Below are positions 46,409 through 56,975 of a DNA stretch of 64,000 nucleotides, piece after piece. The notes beneath the pieces are model-generated. The model worked only from the letters and a program-made list of their open reading frames with translations. It did not search any database and had not been told where the DNA came from. The stretch is from assembly GCF_910592395.1 (NCBI RefSeq), contig NC_088310.1, positions 14,021,501 to 14,085,500 on the forward strand, written 5' to 3'. This DNA is from Lineus longissimus. Taxonomy: Eukaryota > Nemertea > Pilidiophora > Heteronemertea > Lineidae. The first letter of the stretch is position 1; the number at the start of each line of letters is the position of its first letter. A program made the translations under genes and the position numbers.

Positions 46409-47196
46409 TCTGACAATTAGGCAGAGATGTTACTTTCTGTGACGAAACTTGCTTGTCTGAAATAAATTTTGCTTGAAATTCTGTTATGCCAGTTTTGTAA
46501 TTTGGGAAATACATGATTATAACATCTATATATTCTTTTTTTCCCTGACCAGATAGTCTCCTTCTGTACTGTCTCAGGGTGTGTCATGTAACACCCCGAG
46601 ACAGTATCACATCATATTTTGTCACACTCGCACTGGCTAGAAGAATGAATAAAGGTAATTAGGGGGTATTGCAATGTCATGATGGGTGTACACAGGTAAA
46701 GTTCCCCTCTATTTGTCAATGGGATAAATACCAGCCATGCCAGCGATGGAAGATAAATCTTAGCTCTTGATCATTCCATGGATTGGGCCCTGGCCTTGCA
46801 TAGAATGACAGTCTATAGATAAAGACTACAATATTCTACTAAAATCAAATGTATTAAAAAATAAAATCTGGTTACATGTAGGATATTTCAATTGCCCCAA
46901 AGAAAAGAACATATTGCAATATTCTACCATGAAATTAAATGATCCGATATTCATATAAAATAAACTCTGATTACATGTAGGCCTACTTTGCTCTACAACA
47001 GACTAGTGCAGTTATTGCACAATGTAATTTCCGCCTGAGAAACATTTGACCAGTGTTTGACAACATTGTGTTGACCAGTGTTTGACAGCAGTGTGTTTCA
47101 TATGACGTGTATGAACCAGCTGTATTAAAAAGGGCACACTATCATGACTACAATGTATACTACTACACTATATGACAATATACTACTGGTACTTTT
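46409..47196. other. Harbinger interior between convergent genes
   Basis: AT-rich spacer between the transposase stop and the partner-gene stop. It contains a palindromic GACAGTACAG..CTGTCTCAGG word near 46555-46605 and probably both polyadenylation regions (AATAAA-type words at 46461 and 46647). No gene. Confidence 0.5.
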
Positions 47197-47543
47197 TTAA
47201 AAGTCATCCGAGTCAAGGACGTCAAAGCTAGACCTCATCATATTAAACACATTGCGATGTTCTTCCAGCTGCGCTTCACTCTCTTCAGACTGAACACCTT
47301 GGGACGAGTTCCTGATACCTGCAGCTGGTGTTGTTGGTCCGCGGCCGCCTGGAGCATGACGATTCCACTGTTCTGGTAGTCGATACTGACCAAGACGCAT
47401 GGGTGGTCTTGCAGGCAATGGGTTGGCATGATTTTGCATATGAACTCCTGGCTGGACCTGAGCTTGCATAGGAACTGCTGGCTGGACCTGAGGAACTGGC
47501 TGGGCCTGATGTTGCATTAGAAATGGCATTGCTGGCTGTTGTC
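47197..47543 (-). CDS. Harbinger partner protein, last exon
   Basis: Acceptor TTTTTGCAG before 47543. The frame continues the 47678-47911 exon (codon G/GA) and reads a Gln/Pro-rich stretch (QQPAMPFLMQHQAQPVPQ), then GQYRLPEQWN. It closes with an acidic end, FDVLDSDDF, and stop TAA at 47197-47199. No known domain. Low-complexity tails like this are common in Harbinger Myb/SANT-type partner proteins. The exon is intact. Confidence 0.65.
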
Positions 47544-47677
47544 CTGCAAAAATGAAGTGTTCATCATATTTAGAAATTAAACAGTTATCCTTTTACAATG
47601 TGCCAATACAGCAGCCCCTGGTTTGCAATATCCATTCAGTTGCATTGATATACTGCATTCACCCTGTAGACACCTAC

Positions 47678-47911
47678 CTTGGTTACCCATGAACATATTT
47701 GCCATTGTCCTCATCATTAGCATATTCTGTTCGAACTCTTGAGCACGGAGCTCCTTTTCGCGTTCCTCATCCCTTCGCCTCTGTTCTGCCTCTCTCATAC
47801 GGAAGGATTCATTGGCCTCCTCTTGTTGCCTGAGGAATTGTGCCAGGATGTCACTCACTTGCTCACTGCCTTGATTACGCTTGGTCTTCTTCTGCTTCTT
47901 CCTGCTGTAGT
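47678..47911 (-). CDS. Harbinger partner protein, coiled-coil exon
   Basis: Acceptor TTCTGTAG before 47911 and donor CAAG/GTAGGT at 47677. Encodes 78 residues: a basic KKQKKTKRNQ segment, then SDILAQFLRQQEEANESF and MREAEQRRRDEEREKELR, ending MLMMRTMANMFMGNQ. The charged coiled coil preceded by a basic cluster is the usual C-terminal half of the Myb/SANT-like DNA-binding protein that pairs with Harbinger transposases. Splice phases agree with both neighbours. Confidence 0.7.
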
Positions 47912-48122
47912 CTACAGAATGAACACGGCAAAAGAAATCATTTAAATTTAAGGCAAACAACACTGACTTGTGATACATGCTAGTATTGCAACTTGACAAA
48001 TCAAAACTTCTGGTCATTCGGACATTCAAAGTGACAGCTAGGAATCCTTGGATGGGCAAAATCGTTTAACTGGGGTATCCGATGAGAACTGCTGTCCATT
48101 TGAGAGATGATCGTATACCAAC

Positions 48123-48311
48123 CGTTAACAGAGGACTTCTCATCCTCTGAGGACTTTGTGGGATGGTTCCTTTTGGGTGTTGCGACGTAACCACTTGTGC
48201 TGCTTTCTCTGCTTTTGTTGCTGGCTCTCGAGTCTGGTCTGATGTTGGCTGGCTCATCATCAGTCATGTCAGCATCTGTTACTGCATTATTTGAGTCGTT
48301 GACTTTTGAAC
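48123..48311 (-). CDS. Harbinger partner protein, upstream exon
   Basis: Acceptor TTCTTATAG before 48311. The frame reads SKVNDSNNAVTDADMTDDEP and SGYVATPKRNHPTKSSEDEK, a Ser/Glu-rich linker. A donor at AACG/GTTGGT (48122) is weak but is the only one found that keeps phase with the next exon. The expected Myb/SANT or MADF DNA-binding exon should lie between here and the right TIR, but 48312-48590 contains nothing similar. It has either been lost or decayed. Confidence 0.5.
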
Positions 48312-48734
48312 CTATAAGAACAACAGCAGTAAAATAAGTTGAGCTAATAGTTATCGAGACGCCTCAATAATCGCCATATAGCTTAATATAGCTGGCGACT
48401 ACCGTAAATTAATTGGACCTCGCTCATCCTGCCAACCAAAAGGAGCAAGGGTTGGTGGGGGGGGGGGGGGGGAGGCCTATGTAAGGTCATATAGGTCATG
48501 ACACAAAACATGCTCCCTTCTACTACAGTACTTGTACAGCCAGCCAGTAATATTTTGGAAAGCAAGTATGCAAATGTGGATTAAGTAAGTGCGAATTAAT
48601 TAATACGCATTTAAAACCGTATTTGTTAATTCGCATATAATTCGCATTAAGGGGCCTCTAGTCTGAACGCTCAATCCGGATTAAGCAATAAATTCGGTTT
48701 AAATGCGAATTAAAACGCTAGTGTGAACGCGGCA

Positions 48735-49333
48735 ATAGTCGCGTTGTGTAACAACGCTCTGAAGGAACAGTTTACTAGGGGGCACGGGATCCAGTAGTTC
48801 GTAGGGATTTGCGGCACATCCAACTAGAGAACAATGACCAGGATTTTGAACATATGCGGGAGGCTGCCATGAATTTTTTTAGAGACGAGGCACTGGGCCG
48901 GAGGGCCCGAGTACATGGTATTGAGTTCGGGCCAAGCAACACGGTAGACTCTGGTGAGGGGCACTTGGAAGTGAATGCCGCTGGCAGAGGTCGTGTTGGG
49001 CTGGCTACTCATCCTATCATTAGAAAATTGACCGAAACTCAAGGTCAAGTTGAGGAGAGGTTGGCTAAGATTGAGTCCGATGTTGGATCGAAACTCGATA
49101 GCATTTTGGGTAAACTGTCTCTACCACATAGCGTAACTCCCCAGGAGTCAAGCGGCTGGGGTTGCGGTGGTGGTCGGTCGGGGCGCGGACCTTGGCGTCG
49201 TAACAATCCTGGTAGGCCTGGGCCTGAGCGCCGTTGCTTCCGGTGCAACAGCGAAGAGCATTGGATAGGGGCCTGCCCACAACCAGCTCCAGTTCAGCCG
49301 GCTGAGGACAAGGATCAGCCGGAAAATGTGTAG
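48735..49333 (+). pseudogene. Gypsy gag, right part with CCHC zinc knuckle
   Basis: Continues the gag frame from 38965 (VALCNNALKEQFT). A frame change in a G run near 48778 follows, then ARDPVVRRDLRHIQLEN, and it stays open from 48809 to 49333. A zinc knuckle CFRCNSEEHWIGAC (C-x2-C-x4-H-x4-C, residues 143-156 of the open part) follows a Gly/Arg-rich stretch, the nucleocapsid end of gag. The stop at 49331-49333 is followed within 12 bases by the protease frame, in a different phase. Confidence 0.85.
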
Positions 49334-49344
49334 CCTCCCTGTCG

Positions 49345-49830
49345 GTGGGCAAGGCAGTGGAGGCCGATTTTGTGCCCAGAGACGAAGTAGTTGGTGATTG
49401 TAAGGCCCCGGAGGGAAATACTAGCTGTAGTATTAGTGCAAATAGTGCTCAAGTGGGGGCAGTGGATGTCACATGCATGATGACAGAGGGGGAATCTTGT
49501 GGCGTAGAAAATGGCACAGGTACCATAGACCCAGGGTTAATGGACAAAATTGCTGGGATGAGCCCAGCTGTGATGGTGGACGTAGGGTCCACCAGGGTGC
49601 CCTGCATCCTCGATACGGGTGCGAAAACTTCGCTAGTGCCTCTGTCTTATTATCAAAAATGTTTGTCTCATGATCTAACACTTTGCTCTCTGGGCAGTTT
49701 TATGAAGGTGTATGGGGCCAATGATCTTGAAATACCAATAGCAGGGTATTTGGTGGCACCTGTGTCAGTACATGGTAAAACAGTGACGGGTTTATGTTAT
49801 GGAGGGGGTGCAAATGGTAAAAGGGAGTGA
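49345..49830 (+). pseudogene. Gypsy protease region
   Basis: The open frame includes VDVGSTRVPCILDTGAKTSL, with the retropepsin Asp-Thr-Gly at residues 90-92, and FMKVYGANDLEIPIAGYL after it. It is shifted relative to gag, as in many Gypsy elements that use frameshifting. The C-terminal flap part ends early at a stop (49828-49830) with another frame change into the following segment, so it is probably inactive. Confidence 0.8.
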
Positions 49831-50236
49831 AGTCAAAAGTGACTGTAGCTAATTTGGGGACAACGCCCAAGTTCATCTTGCGGCGAACTGTTGTGACTAC
49901 AGCAAGTGACACATCTGTAAAAACCTCAGTTTTTGTAGAGGAGGTGCAAAATGGCATTCAGGTAACAACACGGGAGGTTGCATTGGAAGAACCTACGGCA
50001 AGCACAGATTTTGTCAATATGGGTTTACATGTGGATGAGGTCAGACTTGGTCCACCCTCACCATCTGAGCCAGATCGGTCAGAAGACCAGGGGAAGGAAC
50101 CTGAGGTCTATACTTTGTCCGATGGTACAAGTTATACTCTACCCCCAGGGATTAGTTTCAGAGATTGCAAAGATCTCACGCCAAATCAGATCATGGCTTT
50201 GGTAAAATTAATCTGTCGGCGGGATGCAGCTTTTTG
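49827..50236 (+). pseudogene. Gypsy pol, protease-RT linker
   Basis: Open frame with VEEVQNGIQVTTREVALEE, a Pro/Glu-rich linker, and LTPNQIMALVKLICRRDAAF, the segment that precedes the RT domain. Coding ends abruptly at a T5 run where the R1 element begins. The frame then runs into R1 sequence (the GTC microsatellite reads as poly-Ser). It resumes after 53027. Confidence 0.75.
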
Positions 50237-53027
50237 GCTCACCGTTAGGGGAGTCTATACGATAGCCCTGTGTCCGTCGTCGTCGTGGTCGTCGTCGTCG
50301 TCGTCGTCCGTATCCTGTGTGGCACGTTTCTTAACCGCTTGTGCTAGGAACTTGAAACTTTGTACACATGACCCCCTAGGTCAGAGGTACTCTGACACTG
50401 AATTTCGGTCCGGTCTGGTTCATGACTTGACCACCAGGGGGCTAAAACTTAAAACATAAAAAGTGTGATATGTCTCTTATTAATGATCCGTTTTCAATGG
50501 TAGGTACTCCGAGCAAGGATACATCACATATCATACGGGTTTTTGATTTGACCTACTTTTCAAGGTCACAGAGGTCAAATGGTGTAAATTGGCCGTTAGG
50601 ATGTAACGATGGCACATTTCTAAACTGCAATGACTATTGATCCCAAATTTGGTACACATTTACCCCTTAGTCAGGTGATTTCAGGGACCGCAGTTTGGTC
50701 CAATATGATTCACCACTTGACCACCAGGGGGCAAAATCCAAAAACCTTAAAAATGTGATTATTCCATAACTTCTTGCCCGATTGCCACCAATTTGATATC
50801 ATGGGTACATCTAACCACCATACAGTATGTCACACAGGTTTTTGGCTCACCGTAAGGGGAGTCTATACGATAGCGCTGTGTCCGTCGTCGTCGTCGTCGT
50901 CGTCGTCGTATCCTAACAGTGGCACGTTTCTTAACTGCTAGGGCTATGAACTTGAAACTTTGTACACAGAATGCCCTAGGTCAGCTGACCTCTGACACTG
51001 ATTTTCGGTCCGATCTGATTCTCTGTTTGGCCACCAGGGGGCCAAATGTCGATATCTAAAAAGTGTGATATCTCGCTTATTAGTGACTTGTTTTCGATAA
51101 AACTTTTGTTGTAGGTACTCATAGCAAATATACATTTTATATTATACGGGTTTTTAATTTGACCTTGTTTTCAAGGTCACAGAGGTCATATGGCGTAAAT
51201 TGGCCATTAGAGTGTAAACTATGGCACGTTTCTTAGCCACTAAAGCTATGAACTTGAAACTTGGTACATATAACCCCCTATATCACATAGCCTCTGGTGC
51301 TGAATTTTGGTTTGATCTGATTCTCCACTTTGCCACCAGGGGGCCAAAAGTGGATATCTAAAAAGTGTGATATCTCGCTTATAAGTGACTTGTTTTCGAT
51401 AAAATTTTTATGGTAGGTACTCTTAGGAAGAATACATCACATATCTTACGGGTTTTCAATTTGACCTACTTTTCAAGGTCACAGAGGTCATATGGCGTAA
51501 ATTGGCCGTTAGAGTGTAAACGATGGCACGTTTCTTAACCACTAAAGCTATGAACTTGAAACTTGGTACATATAACCCCCTATATCACATAGCCTCTGGT
51601 GCTGAATTTCAGTTTGATCTGATTCTCAACTTTGCCACCAGGGGGCCAAAAGTGGATATCTGAAAAGTGTGATATCTCGCTTATAAGTGACTTGTTTTCG
51701 ATAAAATTTTTATGGTAGGTACTCTTAGGAAGAATACATCACATGTCTTACGGGTTTTCAATTTGACCTACTTTTCAAGGTCACAGAGGTCATATGGCGT
51801 AAATTGGCCGTTAGAGTGTAAACTATGGCACGTTTCTTAACCAGTAAAGCTATGAACTTGAAACTTGGTGCATATAACCCCCTACATCAGATAACCTTTG
51901 ATGCCGAATTTTGGCCTGATCTGATTCTTTATTCGGCCACCAGGGGGCCATAATGGAAAAAGGAAGAAGTGCAATATCTTGCTTATTTGAGTGAATTGTT
52001 TTCGATAAAATTTTTATGGCAGGGACTTCTAGCAAGGATACACCACATGTCCTACGATTTTTGGATTTGACCTCCTTTTCTAGGTCACAGAGGTCAAATG
52101 GCGTAAATTGGCCATTAGAGTGTAACTATGGCACGTTTCTTAACTGCTGAAGCTATGAACTTGAAAGTTGGTACATGTAACCCCCCCTACATCAGATAAT
52201 CTCTGACACCGAATTTTGGCCTGATCTGATTCTTGATTTGGCCACCAGGGAGTCAAAACTGAAAAAGTAGGACATGCAATATCTCGCTTATTAATGACTT
52301 TTTTTCGATGAATTTTTTATTGCAGGGACTCTTAGCAATCACACGATATTGATCTTGTTGATGTCATAGACAATTATTGGTTGGATCATAAACTTATATA
52401 TACTGCCCTGTCTTATTACTTGACATCAATACACATCTAAAAAAAGTCTTCATGCCTGATTGTGTTCACCATATTCACCTCTAAACTAAGCATGATCCTG
52501 CCTACTAAAAGATGTATACGGTGAGCACAATGGCCCCTGGCCGTTTCATTAATGTGACCTTCTTGTCAAGGTCACAGAGGTCAAATGGCGTATATTGGCC
52601 GTCAGGCCGTAACTATGGCACGTTTCTTAACTGCAATGACTATTGATCACAAATTAAGTACACATGTACCCCTTGGTCAGGTGATCTCAGGTACTGAAGT
52701 TTGGTGCGATCTGATTTGCCGTTTGGCCTCCAGGGAGGGGGCCAAATCCTAAATTCTTCAAAATGCCATTATTCCCAGTAATTACTTGCCCGATTGGCAC
52801 CAATTTTATATCATAGGTACATCTATTCTGACAACCATTCAATGTGTCACCCGGGTCTTCTTTGGTTTGACCTACTTTTCAAGGTCACAGAGGTCGAATG
52901 TACTGTAAATTGGCCATTTTGGGGAAATTGTAATTGCTTGGACCTACATCAAACCTAACACTACATGACACAATACCATGCTCTTTATCCATCTTTCCTC
53001 CACATGAGGTGAGCACAATGGCCCTGA
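50237..53027 (-). repeat. R1 family, copy I, inserted in Gypsy pol and carrying a second R1
   Basis: On plus the left end is TTTTTGGCTCACCGTTAGG with a GTC microsatellite at 50276-50310. The right end is GGTGAGCACAATGGCCCTGACCATT. The Gypsy frame stops at GATGCAGCTTTT and resumes TTTCAAAATCTGATTTTG, so the element landed in a T run. A second complete R1 occupies about 50840-52550. Confidence 0.85.
50840..52550 (-). repeat. R1 element nested within R1 copy I
   Basis: Starts GGCTCACCGTAAGGGGAGTC with a GTC microsatellite at 50885-50910. Five tandem modules of about 300 bases follow, two of which (about 51190-51500 and 51500-51810) are nearly identical. It ends GGTGAGCACAATGGCCCC then TTTCATT. 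The outer R1 sequence reads across it (CACACAGGTTTTT, then AATGTGACCTT), giving the insertion point. Confidence 0.8.
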
Positions 53028-55262
53028 CCATTTTTCAAAATCTGATTTTGACCTGGGTCATTGTGACCTAATTCCTCAAGAGATCAGATTTAAGGATGAC
53101 CGGCCTGTGAAATTGCCATATCGCAGGATCCCCCCACATTTTATAGTACAGGTTAGGGAATTACTTCAGGATATGTTGGACGGGTATTATTAGGAAGTCC
53201 AAAAGCCCATATGCATCACCCGTAGTATTGGTGAAGCGGAAAGATGGCTGGATCCGTTTGACTCTGGATTACAGGCTTGTCAATGCACGCTCTGTTCAAG
53301 ATGCATTCCCTCTTCCAAGGATTACTGAAAGCCTGGAAGCTCTAAAAGGGGCTACAGTATTCTCCTCCCTTGATCTTTCTCATGGCTACTTTCAGGCAGC
53401 CATGCATAATTCTAGCATTTCTGCCACAGCTTTCAGGGTCCCCTGGGGTCTATTTGAGTTTCTTAGGCTTCCCCAAGGTCTGTCAGGGTCACCTGGTACT
53501 TTTCAGTGGGTAATGGAGGCGATATTTGGTGATATGAATCTCATTGAGCTCATTATCTACTTGGATGATTTGCTTGTGTTCTCTCCCACCTTTGAAGAGC
53601 ATTTGCATCGACTTGACAGGGTGTTAGAGCGATTAATCAAGAACAATCTTAAGGTCAAGGGCAAAAAGTGCAAACTCTGTATGCCAGAATTGGTACATCT
53701 GGGTCATGTGGTGAACAAGCATGGAGTGGCTGTCGACCTGGATAAAGTAAACAAGGTCAAAAATTGGCCATGTCCTCCAAAGAGCTCAGAAGAGTTATCA
53801 TCTTTTCTGGGGTTGACTTCTTACTATAGGCGCTATGTCAAGGATTTTGCCAGCATTGCAGCCTCACTCCACGCACTGGTTGCCCGGGGTCGCAAAAGCT
53901 CAAACAATGGTAGTAAAGCTGCGAAAACAGGGAAGCCGGTGCCGTTGGACCTCAGTGGTTCAAACTGGTCAGCAGAGGCTGAGGCGTCATTTCAGGAATT
54001 AAAAAAACGCCTAAGTGAGGCACCTGTCCTTGCTTATCCTAGTTTTGATCGTGGGTTTGTTTTGGAAACTGATGCGTCGTTCAGAGGCCTTGGTGCTTGT
54101 TTGTCACAGGTTGATGATCAGGGTGACTTGCACCCTATTGCTTATGCTAGTAGGGGTTTAAGAGGGCCTGAGAAAAATTACCCGGATATTTCAAGTTTCA
54201 AACTTGAACTGTTGGCCCTTAAATGGGCCGTCTCGAAAAAATTCAAGGATTACTTGATCGGGAGCCCGGTGTGCATCGTGTACACAGATTGTAACCCCTT
54301 AGCCCACCTAAAAAATGCCAAATTAGGTGCAGCAGAGCATCGATGGGTTGCTCAGTTGGCTCCATTCAAACTGGAAACTCGATATCGCTCAGGCAAGTCA
54401 AATCAGTGTGCAGACGCTCTAAGCCGCTATCCCGTGCGCATGAATCCCCAAGAGGTCAGAACTGTCATTCATGACACTTTGTGTGGGTCAGAATTATGCT
54501 CTGTAACGTTGTCATCTGCGGTCGTTGATCCTAAGCCACAGGTTGAATCTACTAGTAGTGACGTGTTACCATCATTCAGTTATTCGGAGTTGGCCGAGAT
54601 GCAAAAAAATGATGATGTTCTAGGTGTTGTCTTGGCAAGATTGGAAAAAGGCTGGGAGCCTGGTCAAATTGAACCGGTCGAGTCTCACCCACAACTACAA
54701 TCTTGGGTTCGAGAATGGCCACGTCTCCACCTGAAGAATGGTGTGTTGTACCGTAGGTTCGAGGATTCTGTGCTTGGTGAGGTTATGCAATATGCTACCC
54801 AAGACAAATTGAGAGTAGTTATGTTGGAGATGGCTCATGACAAAATGGGTCACCAAGGTGTGAATCGCACAGTTACTCTGTTGAAAACTAGGTGTTTCTG
54901 GCCAGGTTTACAAGGTTCTGTGAGGGGGCATATCAAAAATTGTTTCAAGTGTACAGTTGCTAAGGCACCAACACCCAAGGTTAGGACTCCCATGAGACAT
55001 CTTTTGGCTTTTAGACCGCAAGAGTTGGTGGCTATAGATTTCCTCAAATTAGATCGTGGGAGTGGTGGTTTTGAAGATGTTTTAGTGGTTACTGATGCTT
55101 TCTCCAAATTTTCAGCAGCCATTGCTTGTAGAGATCAAACTGCACCGCGCGTGGCTGAGGCCTTGAGAGATCATTGGTTTGCACCTTATGGGCTACCCTC
55201 CAGATTGCAAAGTGACCAGGGGAGCAATTTCGAGGGCCAGATTGTGGCTGAGGTTTGTCTGT
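53028..55262 (+). pseudogene. Gypsy RT, RNase H and integrase (N-terminal and core)
   Basis: Resumes with DFDLGHCDLIPQEIRF. A one-base frame change lies near 53188, then the frame is open from 53228 past 55262. Within the 701-residue frame: RT motif A SSLDLSHGYFQ (47-56), motif B LPQGLSGSPGTFQ, and catalytic YLDD at 111-114. RNase H starts near LETDASFRGLGACLSQ (278-293), with YTDCNPLAHL at 351. The integrase HHCC finger uses His537, His541, Cys571 and Cys574, and core Asp residues lie at 603 (AIDFLKL) and 662 (SDQGSNFEG). The third catalytic residue (Glu) falls in the segment lost to the following insertion. No envelope. Confidence 0.9.
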
Positions 55263-56715
55263 GCTCTCCCCTATGGAGAACCTGGGCGCGGGCTCGTTAT
55301 CTGGGCAGTAATAAGGACTCAATCTACGAATGATTTCCCTTTAACAATATATTTCAACATCGCTATAGGTCGTTACAATCATGTAGTTCGATTGATCGAT
55401 TGGTACAACTGAAAATACATAACATGAAACACGTCTTACAACATTGTCACTAGTATTCTAAAAAGAGGGAATAAAACCCTGTAAAATAAACCTTAAAATT
55501 AATCAATATTAGTATCTTGACTTCTGAAACAGAATATTTCGATTGTCGGATTATTAACTGGCTTTCAACGTTAGTAGGCCCGGCGGCCAGTGATCTATTA
55601 TCGGACACTTATTTGAACATGACGCGTAGCCTAAAATACGCCCAGAAAACGTTATAATAATAGGCAATTATTGTCAATCGATACATATAGCATTGCTAGG
55701 GCCTCCTAATATCTCGAGTACAAAGGATTTATATCCTTTATTCGTCTTAGGAAGATGAAACAACTTGGCGGGACAAACGCAGCCTTCAAACATTACGCGA
55801 CATGGTTGCTTGGAACTCAAATTTCTCTGAAATTACGCAACACATTTGGGGTTCTTATACATCATTTTGATCCTTACATTACGTGTGTCCTTCTCGACCG
55901 GCTTATATATGGTTATCACACATTTACACCGCCTTATGCGGTCAAAAATGCGCCTGTAAATCGGCTTGCGTCCTGCGTCTGGCAGACAATATTTTCTTCC
56001 TCTTGTTGTCGTCGCAGACCAATTCCGTACTGGCCGGACGTTTCCCTTACGACGTTGTCTTCGGACACGACATAGCGGCCTCAAAACAAGAAATTAAACC
56101 TATTTTAAGTTTGTTTTCATCCTTAATTGGAGTGTCCATACCAAAACTAATTGCTATTGAGCAATGAATGGCTAAAAGGTTCATAAGAAAGTCCATAAGA
56201 AAAATGTCTCCAAAATTGAGGAAATACGAAAACTCAAATTTTAAACTCTAAAATGCAATATCAAGAGAGCAGCGCACAGCGTGCGCTCTCCGATTTTAAT
56301 TCTAAACTGCGCAACACATATCATGTCCACGAATCCGTCTCCAGAATGACAAAAAGGCAAGTGACGTGACGTCCAAAGTATCTCATATTTTCAAATCTCA
56401 CCCCCAAGACAAGACAACACGATCCCTAAAATACTAAGGTATAACCCGAAAAAGATGTCACAGCCGATAATGTCAAATAGGGACGAAAAACATGAATTCA
56501 TGACTTATAAATCACTGAGGTGGAAGCGAATACTATCCACTTGAAACGTTCGATGTATACGACGCGAAATCCTTCGAATTTAGTGTCTCGATTAAGTGTC
56601 CTATGAAACAAATGCCTATGAATCGGCTCTGCCGTCTGGTTGGTTGTCTTCAGCAGCCTCCAGCAGGCACAATTTGACGATTGGCCTGTGCAGCTCCTTA
56701 TCCGATGCAGTTTTG
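55263..56715. other. Unknown 1.45-kb insertion in the Gypsy integrase
   Basis: Integrase similarity stops after IVAEVCL at about 55262 and restarts at GIAPYTLLFGREP near 56716. The sequence between has no recognised coding region or TIR. The frames at 55755-56167 are unassigned. It also replaces about 80 codons of integrase, so a deletion accompanied the insertion, or the ends are blurred. Confidence 0.5.
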
Positions 56716-56974
56716 ACTACTGCAGGAATCGCTCCATATACGCTCCTGTTTGGTAGAGAGCCCACATTACCCATAGATCACTTGTTGAATAATGCCACAG
56801 CGGAGTGGGACACGGATTTTGTGAAAAGGCAAGCCGTCTGCCTAGAAAAGGGGTATGAGATTGCTAGACAGCGTATTGAACATGCTCATAATGTGAAGAA
56901 ACGCAGGTATGATCAGAAGGTAAAGACCCACCCACTCTCAATAGGAGACAGGGTCCTCTTGAAGCAGTGTAATT
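56716..56974 (+). pseudogene. Gypsy integrase C-terminal region
   Basis: Reads GIAPYTLLFGREPTLPIDHL, then a helical stretch (KGYEIARQRIEHAHNVKKRR) and GDRVLLKQCNF, the start of the C-terminal SH3-like (GPY/F-type) domain. It is cut by the left end of the TIR element. Confidence 0.8.
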
Positions 56975-56975
56975 T

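Larger units (their letters stand above)
38966..48734. mobile_element. PIF/Harbinger transposon, 9.77 kb, inserted in Gypsy gag
   Basis: Ends TGCTGCGTTCACACTAG (38966-38982) and the inverse CTAGTGTGAACGCGGCA (48718-48734). ATA is duplicated on both sides (38963-38965, 48735-48737). The boundaries are confirmed because the gag frame reads straight through once the element and one ATA are set aside. Inside are a HARBI1-like transposase gene on plus and a spliced partner gene on minus, converging as usual for this superfamily. A 5.9-kb MITE/satellite array inside the transposase gene inflates the element from about 3.9 kb. Confidence 0.92.
37818..56974 (+). mobile_element. Gypsy LTR retrotransposon, heavily interrupted
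   Basis: On the plus strand the order is primer-binding site, gag, protease, RT, RNase H, integrase. The native sequence is split by four insertions: Harbinger 38966-48734 in gag, R1 50237-53027 between protease and RT, an unknown block 55263-56715 in integrase, and the TIR element from 56976. Removing them would leave roughly 5 kb of element, the usual size. Several frame changes show the copy is dead. The 3' LTR was not found, and recognisable coding stops at 56974. The family looks like a vertebrate/invertebrate Gypsy with CCHC gag, without an envelope gene. Confidence 0.85.

Noticed and set aside
47577-48059. A single 160-codon ORF instead of spliced exons
   Set aside because: The coiled-coil part is bounded by good splice signals in phase with both neighbours. 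The ORF extensions beyond them are intronic.
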